Shown here: piece by piece, positions 1-7,542 of the stretch
Numbering within the stretch: the stretch's first letter is position 1
How the letters are laid out: every line of letters starts with the position of its first letter
NCBI GenBank assembly: GCA_947475475.1
Contig: CANJOG010000011.1
Coordinates: 1-15,344 of the forward strand
Origin: Acetobacteraceae bacterium
GTDB lineage: Bacteria > Pseudomonadota > Alphaproteobacteria > Acetobacterales > Acetobacteraceae
Length of the DNA stretch: 15,344 nucleotides
Direction: 5' to 3'
Position numbers and translations under genes: made by a program
Notes under the pieces: generated by a model
What the model was told of the DNA's origin: nothing
The model's input: the letters and a program-made list of their open reading frames with translations, nothing else
The model's database searches: none

Positions 1-221
1 ATCACCATCGAGCCGGCCATGGCGATAGCGCCAGTCGTCCCGCCGCCCGCGATGCCGTTGCTCATGAAATTCGCCGTCGCACCCCAGATGAACAGGGAGA
101 GCGTCGGCCAGTAGGCGAGTTCCAGCAGGCGCGGCCAGGAACCGCGATAGAGGCAGAGATGACGATAGACCAGGCCCCAGATGCGGCGCGGCGACCCTCC
201 GGTAAACCGCGACGCGCTCAC
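1..221 (-). CDS. ABC-2 type transporter permease, N-terminal part only
   Basis: The reading frame starts with GTG at 221 and runs off the window, giving 73 residues. After a short basic N-terminus comes RRIWGLVYRHLCLYRGSWPR, then LLELAYWPTLSLFIWGAT, which begins the first membrane segment. This looks like the start of ABC-2 family permeases that pair with a DrrA/NodI-like ATPase. The GTG overlaps the stop of the upstream ATPase as GTGA, so the two are almost certainly co-translated and form one transporter. The exported substrate cannot be told from the sequence. The call rests on the N-terminal pattern and the neighbour, because most of the gene is missing. Confidence 0.75.
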   Translation of the reverse strand, partial: MSASRFTGGSPRRIWGLVYRHLCLYRGSWPRLLELAYWPTLSLFIWGATANFMSNGIAGGGTTGAIAMAGSMV

Positions 222-958
222 GGACTCACCGCACGCGGCCGGTCACGGGCAATATCGAGGAACACTTCCTCCAGATCTTCCTGGCCGTAGCGCTCCAGCA
301 ACTCCGCAGGGCTGCCGCGATCGACGATCCGGCCTTTGCGCATCATCAGCACCATCGAACACATGCGCTCCACCTCGTCCATGTTGTGCGAGGCCAGCAG
401 GATCGCGCAGCCGGATTCAGCGCGGTATTTTTCTAGCCAGGTGCGGACCATATCGCCGGTATCGGGATCGAGGCTGGCTGTCGGCTCATCGAGCAGCAAC
501 ACATCGGGCCGGTTGATCAGCGATTTCGCCAGCGCCACGCGCGTCTTCTGCCCGGCTGAAAGTTGCCCGGCCTTGCGCGTCAGCAAATCGCCGAGATCGA
601 GTTCGCGTGCCAGTTCGGCGATACGGTCCTCAAGATGGCGCACGCCATAAAGATGCCCATAGACGCGCAGATTTTCCGCCACGGTCAGGCGCTGCGGCAA
701 AGCGACATAGGGGGAAGAGAAATTCATCCGCGCCAGCGCCGCATAGCGATCGCGCGCCATGTTATGGCCTAGCACGGTGATCTTGCCCGAACTCGGCACC
801 AGCAGGCCGAGCAGCATGGCAATCGTGGTGGTCTTGCCGGCGCCATTGCCGCCCAGCAGGCCAACAGTTTCGCCCGGCTGCACGACAAAGGCGATATCAT
901 CGACCGCCAGCGTCGCTTCGTAGCGTTTGGTCAGAGCCTCGACACGGATCGCATCCAT
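218..958 (-). CDS. ABC transporter ATP-binding protein (ABC-2 exporter type)
   Basis: This 246-aa nucleotide-binding subunit should power export through the permease encoded next. Walker A is GGNGAGKT (36-43), the ABC signature LSAGQ (133-137), Walker B VLLLDEP (153-159) and the switch histidine H191 in LLASHNMDE. The start is the ATG giving MDAIRVEALTKRY, the usual beginning of this family. An in-frame ATG six codons upstream is possible, and the longer open frame overlaps the preceding gene without support. The Q-loop region reads NFSSPYVALP, with no glutamine where most ABC ATPases have one. It lies 62 bp after the EAL-like gene on the same strand and overlaps the permease by 4 bp. Family assignment is secure; the substrate is unknown. 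Confidence 0.93.
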   Translation of the reverse strand: MDAIRVEALTKRYEATLAVDDIAFVVQPGETVGLLGGNGAGKTTTIAMLLGLLVPSSGKITVLGHNMARDRYAALARMNFSSPYVALPQRLTVAENLRVYGHLYGVRHLEDRIAELARELDLGDLLTRKAGQLSAGQKTRVALAKSLINRPDVLLLDEPTASLDPDTGDMVRTWLEKYRAESGCAILLASHNMDEVERMCSMVLMMRKGRIVDRGSPAELLERYGQEDLEEVFLDIARDRPRAVSP

Positions 959-1020
959 GCGCGGGGCATAGCGCATCGGCCGCCGCCGGGAAACCGCGCC
1001 CGGCCCGGCAATAGTCGCGA

Positions 1021-2184
1021 TCAGGCAGCCGAGGCGCGTTTTTGGGAAAACACCCGGCCACGAAACAGCGTCACACCGCGAAACTGCCCCCAAGACAGCG
1101 CCGCATGCGAGTCGACCCGGCTCAACACCACAGCCGCCCCGGATGCCTGTGCTGCCTCCAGCAATTCAGGTGCACGCATTAACGCCTGAGAATGCCTGAT
1201 CTGCACATAGTCCAACTCGAGCGCCGGCAGGTTGATCATCGGCAGCAGCAGGTCGTTCATCCCGCGCAGGCAAATCCGGTATGCCCGGCCACGCACAAAG
1301 GCGCGGGCAAAGCTGAACGACGCGGGGTCTTGCAAGATATCCAGCGCATCGAGCTCCAGTACCACGGCGCCGCGCAGCCGCGCCGGCAGCATGGCATCGA
1401 AATGCAGGAACTCTGGCGAGAGCAGTGTCTCAACCGTCACATTGATCGACACGGACCGGGCGCTGCGCAACTGCTCGGGCGTCGCCAGCAGCGAGAGCAA
1501 ACGCGTATCGAGCAGGCGGGTGAGGCGGCGGAACAGCCAGGGATCGGCGCCGGCGTCATAGCCCGGATGCAGATGACCGATAATCGCATCGACCGACAGC
1601 GCCCGTCTCTCCCAGGCCTGCTCGAACCCATCGCCGACGCGTGCATAGATCGGCTGGCGGCGCAGAAATCCGATCAGGTCCGCATGCGCGACCGCACGCT
1701 CGATCCTGGCCAGATCGGCGAGATGCAGGGGCGCAAGTGTTGCGTGTTCCTCCTCTTCCGCTGCGGGCAGCAGGCTGGCCTCGATCCGGTCGGCCAGTTT
1801 GCGCGCATCACGGGGCAGGTGCAGCACGGACGCCACATCGGCGAGGGTGGCGGTTTCCCTCATCCGATCCAATGGCGTCTCAGCAAGCACCCGCCCCACG
1901 CGCTCCAGAAGCCCCGCCGGCAATGATCGCCAGACAACAACAAGCGAGGCATCGGGAAGCTCGAAAAGCCGCGCACGATTGCCGTCGAGCAAAGGCTCCA
2001 CGGCATCGCGCGCGCGCTGAACTGTCTCGGCGCGGACATCGCCGCGCGGTAGGCTGGTCAGGTCGAGAAAGAGGCCCTGGCGGGTCACGCCAGTGACCGC
2101 GCTGTCACGCGCCAAAGTCGCTAGGGCGCGGGCGCCGTGCAGCCCGGCATCGACTTCGGCAAGGGTCTGGATCATCGCATTCAT
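1021..2184 (-). CDS. Degenerate EAL-domain protein, probably catalytically inactive
   Basis: This is a 387-aa protein with no signal peptide or membrane segment. Residues 36-86 resemble a worn-down GGDEF-like alpha/beta unit ending in ARLFELPDASLVVVWR. Residues about 173-380 follow the order of an EAL domain: RRQPIY (175-180), VDAII in place of the EAL motif (198-202), SINVT (246-250), VLEL (275-278), then FRGRVF (374-379). The DDFG motif is replaced by CLRGMND (305-311) and the iKiD lysine by VQIR (327-330). Key metal and catalytic residues of c-di-GMP phosphodiesterases are therefore missing. Its start overlaps the stop of the upstream paralogue as ATGA. A sensory or scaffolding role is inference. 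The EAL relationship rests on motif order read by eye. Confidence 0.7.
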   Translation of the reverse strand: MNAMIQTLAEVDAGLHGARALATLARDSAVTGVTRQGLFLDLTSLPRGDVRAETVQRARDAVEPLLDGNRARLFELPDASLVVVWRSLPAGLLERVGRVLAETPLDRMRETATLADVASVLHLPRDARKLADRIEASLLPAAEEEEHATLAPLHLADLARIERAVAHADLIGFLRRQPIYARVGDGFEQAWERRALSVDAIIGHLHPGYDAGADPWLFRRLTRLLDTRLLSLLATPEQLRSARSVSINVTVETLLSPEFLHFDAMLPARLRGAVVLELDALDILQDPASFSFARAFVRGRAYRICLRGMNDLLLPMINLPALELDYVQIRHSQALMRAPELLEAAQASGAAVVLSRVDSHAALSWGQFRGVTLFRGRVFSQKRASAA

Positions 2185-3536
2185 GCCGCCGCCCCCACCG
2201 CTTCGGCGGCCCGGCCGGTCCGCAGCGCGGCATGTGCAAAAGCCGCTGGCATTGCCGCGTTCAGCTCGGCCGGAGCCTGGGCCAGCAGCCGCGCGCGGCC
2301 ATCGTCCTGGCGGCGCTTCTCGAGTTTCCGCGTAGCAAGCAACAGATCGACGTGACGGCCTTCGAAACGCGGCATGTTGCGGACCGCGCCCCAGAGCATC
2401 GCCGCCTCGCTATCAGTGGCGGACAGGATCACGCGGTCCAGCGGCAGTAAGCGCAGCGCCGCCTCAATGACGGCGCGGTCGCTTGGCGCCGCAGTGGCAA
2501 GGCGGTTATCCCAGTCGAGTGCAATCGCATCGGGCGCGATGGCGCCAGCCGCAAGCGCGCGTGGCTGAATCAGGGGGAGACTGCTCACCGGCCCGACATG
2601 CAGCAGCACGCCCATGCGCGCCGCCCGGATGCGCGCGCAGGCGGCGAGGAAATGCTCCGGATCAGCGCAAAACTCGCGCAGGCCCAGCACGATCTGGCTG
2701 CGCGGGCGCTGCGCCAGGCACTCCTCTGCGAAGGGCTCGAAGCCATCCGAGAGAACACCGGCAGCACCCAGGTCGATCTGCCAGGGCAGGCCAGACGCCT
2801 CGCCTGGGCCGCGATGCAGGCCATCGCGCGCCGTCAGATCACGCCTGAGGGACTGCATGAGGGCCGAGCCGAGGAATCCGCGCAGATGCTGGCGCAGAAA
2901 CGGGTCATCCTGGGCCGCCGCGCAGGAGGGATGCCGGCGGATCAGCGCCTCTATGCCGATCCCGACCCGCTCGCCATCCGGCCGCAACCCGCCGCGCCCT
3001 TGGTCAATACGCACGACGAGGCGCCGGGAGATCATGTCCGTGACATCCACGCCCGGCGAAATGCTCTCAGCGATCGACAGTGGAGTCCGGGCGCCAAGCC
3101 GCACGGCAGGACGCAGCGCCGGATCGGCCAGACGTGCCGCCACATATGCATCGACCACCGCGGAGTCTTCCGGCAACAACACGCAGTCGACCAGCGCGTC
3201 ACCCTCTCCCGCATCCGGGCGGAATAGCGCGGCGAGCATCTCCGCCGGGCTGTGCCGGCCGGCGGAAGTGCCAAGGAAGCTGGGCTCGCAGAGCAGCACA
3301 ATGTCCGCATTGGCCATGGTGAAAAGTTGGCCGCCATGGCGTTGCGCGGCTTCGTTGAGAATGGCACGGGCGATACGGTGATGATGCGGCCGCGGGGCAG
3401 GGGCGCGCAGTCGCGAGAGGTGCAGGATCACCACAACCCGCGCCGAGCGGCCACGCGCGATACGCCGCAGCATGTCCTGCGGGGCCTGGACGGCGTCGGA
3501 CCCGGCGCGCGACCCTACAATGGCCTCGGCACGCAT
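2181..3536 (-). CDS. Degenerate GGDEF/EAL-like protein, paralogue of the downstream gene
   Basis: This is a 451-aa protein from the ATG that gives MRAEAIVGSRAG. The open frame extends to 3683, but that stretch reads like a leader and holds a GC-rich palindrome, so I prefer the later start; GGGGG lies about 9 nt before it. Residues 33-86 (VVVILHLSRLRAP to GGQLFTMANADIVLLC) parallel the same region of the next gene. The EAL-like part begins near residue 190 and keeps GIEALIRRHP (EAL at 196-198). Elsewhere it has IDLG for sINvs, VLGLRE for lEiTE, LLHVGP for DDFG, and ALDWD for iKiD (339-343). It is probably not an active phosphodiesterase. It is translationally coupled to the downstream gene and heads the operon. 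Confidence 0.65.
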   Translation of the reverse strand: MRAEAIVGSRAGSDAVQAPQDMLRRIARGRSARVVVILHLSRLRAPAPRPHHHRIARAILNEAAQRHGGQLFTMANADIVLLCEPSFLGTSAGRHSPAEMLAALFRPDAGEGDALVDCVLLPEDSAVVDAYVAARLADPALRPAVRLGARTPLSIAESISPGVDVTDMISRRLVVRIDQGRGGLRPDGERVGIGIEALIRRHPSCAAAQDDPFLRQHLRGFLGSALMQSLRRDLTARDGLHRGPGEASGLPWQIDLGAAGVLSDGFEPFAEECLAQRPRSQIVLGLREFCADPEHFLAACARIRAARMGVLLHVGPVSSLPLIQPRALAAGAIAPDAIALDWDNRLATAAPSDRAVIEAALRLLPLDRVILSATDSEAAMLWGAVRNMPRFEGRHVDLLLATRKLEKRRQDDGRARLLAQAPAELNAAMPAAFAHAALRTGRAAEAVGAAA

Positions 3537-3593
3537 CACCGACGGCCCCCATAAGCGCTTGTCGGCGCTTGTGGCAGGAAAACGAAGCCCCGG

Positions 3594-3609
3594 GGGCGCC
3601 TGGGCGCCC
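3594..3609. repeat. GC-rich inverted repeat in leader of minus-strand operon
   Basis: GGGCGCC and GGCGCCC form perfect 7-bp arms around TG. The site lies 58-73 bp upstream of the chosen start of the GGDEF/EAL-like gene, inside the part of its open frame I consider untranslated. It may be a leader structure or chance in GC-rich DNA. Confidence 0.4.
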
Positions 3610-3698
3610 ATGTGCCGCCTATCGTGGCGGATGTCGCAGCGGAGTTTTTCACGGCTCTGATCCCAGTTCTGGGCCACGGCCATGATGCGGCGGAGAGC

Positions 3699-3713
3699 TT
3701 AAGTCTCGGTTAA
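3699..3713. promoter_or_regulatory. Putative CtrA binding box (TTAA-N7-TTAA)
   Basis: The sequence reads TTAAGTCTCGGTTAA, two TTAA half-sites separated by exactly 7 bases. This is the full CtrA consensus known from alphaproteobacteria such as Caulobacter. It sits in the divergent region, 62 bp before the hldE ATG and 162 bp before the chosen start of the minus-strand operon, so it could act on either. I saw no other perfect copy in the intergenic regions I read. Binding is inferred from the motif alone. Confidence 0.5.
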
Positions 3714-3757
3714 GGGCCGCAGGGAAAGAATGAGCCCACCTTGCCAGACGTCCCTTC

Positions 3758-3762
3758 GGAGG
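3758..3762 (+). promoter_or_regulatory. Ribosome binding site of hldE
   Basis: GGAGG lies 7 nt before an in-frame TTG (3770) and 13 nt before the ATG (3776). Spacing favours TTG, while codon preference favours ATG. The two candidate proteins differ by only two residues. Confidence 0.6.
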
Positions 3763-3775
3763 CTAGCGGTTGATT

Positions 3776-5338
3776 ATGTCCGTCACCACGCTGCCCGACC
3801 CGGCCGCCGAACGCGACGCCGCGGCGCTGCGCGAGAGCGATTCCACCACCGCCGTTGCCAACCCGGCGCCATCCGCGCTCGGGCCGCATGCCAATGCCGA
3901 TCTGGTCGAAATCCTGTCCCGCTTATCCAAGGCCAGCGTCACGGTCATCGGCGATGCCATGCTGGACCGCTACGTCTATGGCTCGGTGACGCGCATCAGC
4001 CCGGAAGCGCCGATCCCGATTGTCACCGTGGAGCGCGAAGTCGCCGTGCCTGGGGGGGCGGCCAATGTCGTCCGCAACCTGACAGCCCTCGGCGCAGCCG
4101 TCTCCTTCGTGGCGGTGGTCGGGGATGACCAGGCCGGCTCGGACCTCACCGCGCTTATCGGCGGCCAGCCGAATGTGGAACCCTGGCTGCTGGTGCAAGG
4201 CGGGCGGACCACTACGGTGAAGACGCGTTATATTGCCCAGGGCCAGCAATTGCTGCGCGCGGACCGCGAACAGACCGGCCCGATCCACCCCAAGCTCGCC
4301 GAACGCCTGCTGCGCATTGCGCGTGACAGCATGGCCGCGACCTCGCTCACCGTGCTGTCGGATTACGGCAAGGGCACGCTGTCGGCCGAAACCGCCCAGG
4401 CGCTGATCAAGGCAGCCAAGGAAATCGGCCGGCCCGTCATCGTCGATCCGAAAGGGACCGATTACACCCGCTATGCCGGTGCGGACCTACTGACGCCGAA
4501 CCGGAAAGAATTGGCAATCGCCACTGGCATGCCAGTTGGCAGCGAGGAAGAAATCGTCACCGCAGCACGCTACCTGATCGGCACGGCCGGAGTCGGCGCG
4601 GTGCTGGTGACCCGCTCGGAAGACGGGATGAGCCTGATCGCGGCAGAGTCCGAACTGCATATGCCGGCCGAGGCGCCGGAGGTCTATGACGTCTCAGGCG
4701 CTGGCGACACGGTGGTCGCGGCCCTGGCGGCGGCCCTGGCGGTCAATATCGGTATGCCGGCAGCAGCCCGCCTGGCCAATGTGGCGGCCGGCATCGTGGT
4801 GGGCAAAGTCGGAACCGCCGTGGCGCGCGAGAGCGACCTGGTGGCGGCACTGACCGCCCAGGGCAGCGCGCTGCGCAAGATCGTCACCCGCGAGCAGGCA
4901 GCCGAACAGGTGGAACGCTGGCGCCAGAAGGGCTGGCGCGTCGGCTTCACCAATGGCTGCTTCGACCTGCTGCATCCGGGGCATGTCCATCTATTGGAAC
5001 AGGCGCGCGCCGCCTGCGACCGGCTGGTGATCGGGCTGAACAGCGATGCCAGCGTGCGCCGCCTGAAAGGCCCGACGCGGCCAGTACAGCCGGAAGCTGC
5101 GCGGGCAGCCGTGCTGGCCAGCCTCGCTACCGCCGCTCTTGTCTGCATCTTCGAGGAAGATACGCCGCGCGACCTTATCAAGGCGCTGCGCCCCGACCTT
5201 TTGGTCAAGGGCGCCGACTACACGGTGGACCGCGTCGTCGGTTCCGAGCTGGTGCAGGAATGGGGCGGACGCGTCATGCTGGCCCAGCTCATGCCAGGCC
5301 ATTCCACAACCGCGACCGTCACCCGCCTACGCAGCTAA
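3776..5338 (+). CDS. hldE: Bifunctional heptose-7-phosphate kinase / heptose-1-phosphate adenylyltransferase
   Basis: HldE makes ADP-heptose for lipopolysaccharide core. It phosphorylates D-glycero-beta-D-manno-heptose 7-phosphate and then adenylylates the 1-phosphate. The 520-aa protein has a PfkB/ribokinase domain with GGAANVVRNL (93-102) and DVSGAGD (305-311, D311 the likely base). A nucleotidyltransferase domain follows, with GFTNGCFDLLHPGHVHLLE (HPGH at 400-403), SVRRLKG, and KGADYTVD near 478. Both halves look complete. It is slightly longer than the roughly 477-aa E. coli enzyme because of an Ala-rich N-terminal extension of some 45 residues. It stands alone on its strand, downstream of a CtrA-like box, and no other LPS gene is in view. 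Start choice: ATG at 3776 or TTG at 3770. Confidence 0.96.
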   Translation: MSVTTLPDPAAERDAAALRESDSTTAVANPAPSALGPHANADLVEILSRLSKASVTVIGDAMLDRYVYGSVTRISPEAPIPIVTVEREVAVPGGAANVVRNLTALGAAVSFVAVVGDDQAGSDLTALIGGQPNVEPWLLVQGGRTTTVKTRYIAQGQQLLRADREQTGPIHPKLAERLLRIARDSMAATSLTVLSDYGKGTLSAETAQALIKAAKEIGRPVIVDPKGTDYTRYAGADLLTPNRKELAIATGMPVGSEEEIVTAARYLIGTAGVGAVLVTRSEDGMSLIAAESELHMPAEAPEVYDVSGAGDTVVAALAAALAVNIGMPAAARLANVAAGIVVGKVGTAVARESDLVAALTAQGSALRKIVTREQAAEQVERWRQKGWRVGFTNGCFDLLHPGHVHLLEQARAACDRLVIGLNSDASVRRLKGPTRPVQPEAARAAVLASLATAALVCIFEEDTPRDLIKALRPDLLVKGADYTVDRVVGSELVQEWGGRVMLAQLMPGHSTTATVTRLRS

Positions 5339-5346
5339 TCTTTCGA

Positions 5347-5374
5347 TCTGGCCTCACCCCCCGGTTAGGCCAGA
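5347..5374. terminator. Hairpin between convergent hldE and MarR-type gene
   Basis: TCTGGCCT and AGGCCAGA form a perfect 8-bp stem with a 12-nt loop, placed between the two convergent stop codons. Neither strand has a clear T-run after the stem, so it is at best a weak or factor-dependent terminator. Confidence 0.4.
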
Positions 5375-5390
5375 AATCGCTTCAGCCGTT

Positions 5391-5774
5391 TTACGATTTG
5401 CCGCGCCCAGAGGATTCCCCGCTCGACTTGCGGGCGGCGCCAGCAGCTTCTGTCATGATCGAACGCAGATCGCGCAGGAACGCCGCACCCTTGAGCGTGC
5501 GCTGTACCAGCACTGAGCGGCGATCCATCGGATCGACCTTGCGGCGTGCAAGATCAAGCTCACCAAGGCGGTCGAGCGCGCGGGTGATGGCAGGCTTGGA
5601 GACATTGAGATCGGCGGCGAGGCCACGCACTGTATGTGCCCCGTCCTGCAAATAGCAGGTCAGGAACACGCCCAGTTGGCGCGCCGAGAGATCCGGACCA
5701 TCGCGACGCACAAGCGCAACAATGGTGTCCCGAAGAGTGCCAACAAGCTGGTCGGCGGACGGGTTCACAGGCAT
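5391..5774 (-). CDS. MarR-like winged-helix transcriptional regulator
   Basis: This is a 127-aa DNA-binding protein. Residues 30-46 (SARQLGVFLTCYLQDGA) fit the helix before the reader head of MarR proteins. The helix-turn-helix is TVRGLAADLNVSKPAITRAL (48-67), followed by the wing LARRKVDPMDRRSVLVQRT (75-93), whose DxxDRR pattern is typical of MarR. The C-terminal tail is Ser/Gly/Lys-rich. At 127 aa it is a little short for the family, so the C-terminal dimerisation helices are reduced. A perfect 10-bp inverted repeat lies 27-51 bp upstream of the start and is a natural candidate operator. GAGAGG lies about 10 nt before the ATG. It follows the aminopeptidase on the same strand; targets are unknown. 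Confidence 0.8.
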   Translation of the reverse strand: MPVNPSADQLVGTLRDTIVALVRRDGPDLSARQLGVFLTCYLQDGAHTVRGLAADLNVSKPAITRALDRLGELDLARRKVDPMDRRSVLVQRTLKGAAFLRDLRSIMTEAAGAARKSSGESSGRGKS

Positions 5775-5800
5775 TTCAGCTAATCCTCTCGAGGTTTATA

Positions 5801-5825
5801 GCGGCACGATTTGCGATCGTGCCGC
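5801..5825. promoter_or_regulatory. Perfect 25-bp inverted repeat, candidate MarR-type operator
   Basis: GCGGCACGAT and ATCGTGCCGC are perfect 10-bp arms around TTGCG. On the minus strand the repeat is followed directly by TATAAA (5800-5795), a possible -10 box. If that box is used, the leader would be only about 14 nt. Position and symmetry suggest autoregulation by the adjacent regulator. Alternatively it may be a hairpin closing the aminopeptidase transcript, though no T-run follows. Confidence 0.5.
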
Positions 5826-5930
5826 AACGGATAGGGAGTTTCCATAGTCTGTTTGGGCTAGTAACGCGTCGATCTCGGTTTGAAGCAGCAGGAAAAACAC
5901 GCGATATTCGAAACTTGTTCGCTTGTTACG

Positions 5931-7328
5931 TTACCCGCGCCCATTTGGATGAAGAATCGATGTGATTCCTCGCCAAATTGCGCGCATCCCCTGGGCTTCG
6001 CCACCCTCGGGGCGTCCAGGTCTTGCTAGATCATTCCAGCAATATGTGTCGAGATGCGCCCAGCGCACCCCCCCAGTGACAAAGCGTTGCAAAAAATTTG
6101 CTGCTACGATTGCACCGGCATGGGGGCGTGACGACACATTGGAGATATCCGCGACCGGACTCTTCAACCAGGACTCGTATTCCGCCACCAGCGGCAACCG
6201 CCAGAGCGTATCGTGCGTTTCTCTCCCAGCCAGGAGTAACGCTTCAGAAATCAAATCGTTGTTAGAAAACAGCGCGGGAAAATCAGGGCCGAGGGCGACT
6301 CGCGCGGCTCCGGTCAGCGTCGCCGCATCGATCAAAAGATCAGGAGAGTCGTCGCATGCGTCGGCGATGAGATCACATAGAACCAAGCGCCCCTCCGCAT
6401 CCGTATTGCCGACCTCAACGGTTAGGCCGCGCCGCGTCTGGATTACATCCAGCGGGCGCAACGCATCTCCGGAAACCATATTCTCGACGCAGCCAATCCG
6501 CAGCGCGAGACGCACCGGAAGATCCGCCTGCATGATCAGTCGCGCGACGCCGAGCATCACCGCGGCGCCGCCCATGTCCTTCTTCATGCGCAACATCGCT
6601 GTGGAAGGTTTCAGATCATATCCACCGGAATCGAAACAGACGCCTTTGCCGCACAGCGCGATCAGCGGCGCTGAATCGGAAGCCTTGCTTCCTCGCCAAC
6701 GCAACTTTGCCACAACTGGGGGTCGGGCCGAACCGCGCCCGACCGCATAGGCCGCCGGATATTCCCGCGCCATTTCCGCACCGGTGATCAGCGCCGACTC
6801 GCCGCCAAATCGCGCGGCAAGTTGGACGACCATATCAGCTAGTTCGGCCGGCCCCAGAAGATTGGCCGGCGTATTCACCAGATCGCGCGCCATCCAGATC
6901 GCTTCCGCCTCCGCAATCGCGGCCTCGGCACCGGCTGGCACCACCAGGCGAACTGGCTTGCGCGAACGCTTGCGAAATTGATCGAAGGTATAGGCGCCAA
7001 GGCAGAACCCCAGCACCGCATCCTCGTGCCGGTACTCTCCGGGAACCAGACTCCAGGCGCTGTCTACGGGCAGTTTCGTTGCCGCGGCGCCAAACGGCCA
7101 GGGCGTCGCGGTGGCGCCAAGCCCGAGCACAGCTGCCTCAGCCCCATCCGGCCCAGGCAGCAAAAAAACCTCACCGCTCGCGGCAGTGAAACCTGATTCC
7201 TTGAGGAAGCCTGCCTGCGCCGCTGGCAGCCCGGACAGAAATGCATCGCGGCCCGCTTCTGTCACTGCGTGCAGCTTGCGGGCCGGCTCGCCTGGGACGG
7301 CGATACAGTCGAGGTTGCGAAAGGTCAT
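5931..7328 (-). CDS. Leucyl aminopeptidase family protein (peptidase M17)
   Basis: This 465-aa cytosolic metallopeptidase should remove N-terminal residues from peptides using two metal ions. The catalytic C-terminal domain carries GKGVCFDSGGYDLK (227-240), KKDMGG (249-254) and NTDAEGRL (308-315). Predicted ligands K228, D233, D251, D310 and E312, and catalytic K240 and R314, have the same spacing as K270, D275, D293, D352, E354, K282 and R356 of E. coli PepA. It should therefore be active. The N-terminal domain (1-150) is divergent and shorter. Base composition is lower in GC than in neighbouring genes. It is divergent from the helicase gene across 214 bp, and the MarR-type gene lies downstream on the same strand. 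Confidence 0.94.
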   Translation of the reverse strand: MTFRNLDCIAVPGEPARKLHAVTEAGRDAFLSGLPAAQAGFLKESGFTAASGEVFLLPGPDGAEAAVLGLGATATPWPFGAAATKLPVDSAWSLVPGEYRHEDAVLGFCLGAYTFDQFRKRSRKPVRLVVPAGAEAAIAEAEAIWMARDLVNTPANLLGPAELADMVVQLAARFGGESALITGAEMAREYPAAYAVGRGSARPPVVAKLRWRGSKASDSAPLIALCGKGVCFDSGGYDLKPSTAMLRMKKDMGGAAVMLGVARLIMQADLPVRLALRIGCVENMVSGDALRPLDVIQTRRGLTVEVGNTDAEGRLVLCDLIADACDDSPDLLIDAATLTGAARVALGPDFPALFSNNDLISEALLLAGRETHDTLWRLPLVAEYESWLKSPVADISNVSSRPHAGAIVAANFLQRFVTGGVRWAHLDTYCWNDLARPGRPEGGEAQGMRAIWRGITSILHPNGRG

Positions 7329-7417
7329 GTGGGGTGCGGGACTGAAACAGTTGTCACAGCCATACTGCCATATTTCACAACTTTGTTACAAGTCACTCTC
7401 GGCAAGGGAGCCATGCC

Positions 7418-7429
7418 GGACAATTGTCC
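7418..7429. promoter_or_regulatory. Perfect 12-bp palindrome in divergent promoter region
   Basis: GGACAATTGTCC is self-complementary over all 12 bases. It sits in the 214-bp region between the aminopeptidase (start 7328) and the helicase (start 7543), where promoters for both should lie. It may be an operator, but no regulator can be named. Confidence 0.35.
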
Positions 7430-7542
7430 AAGCGCCCTTTCGGCCAGGGCCGCCAGAAATCCGGGTGGCCCAAGCAAGACTTCACCGCAAGGTAGCAAGA
7501 CGGCTGTTGCAATCTGCCCCGGCACAGCCAAAGATTCGCCGC

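Noticed and set aside
1192..3381. Plus-strand open frames up to 255 codons opposite the EAL-like pair
   Set aside because: Typical shadow frames in GC-rich DNA. The minus-strand frames overlap by ATGA and have coherent domain order.
3537..3683. Longer start of the 451-aa GGDEF/EAL-like protein at 3683
   Set aside because: The extra 49 residues look non-coding (leader palindrome, no domain). It is not fully excluded, since the CtrA-like box would then sit just upstream.
7111..7542. N-terminal extension of the helicase frame back to 7111
   Set aside because: It would overlap the divergent aminopeptidase by over 200 bp, and the helicase core begins soon after the ATG at 7543.
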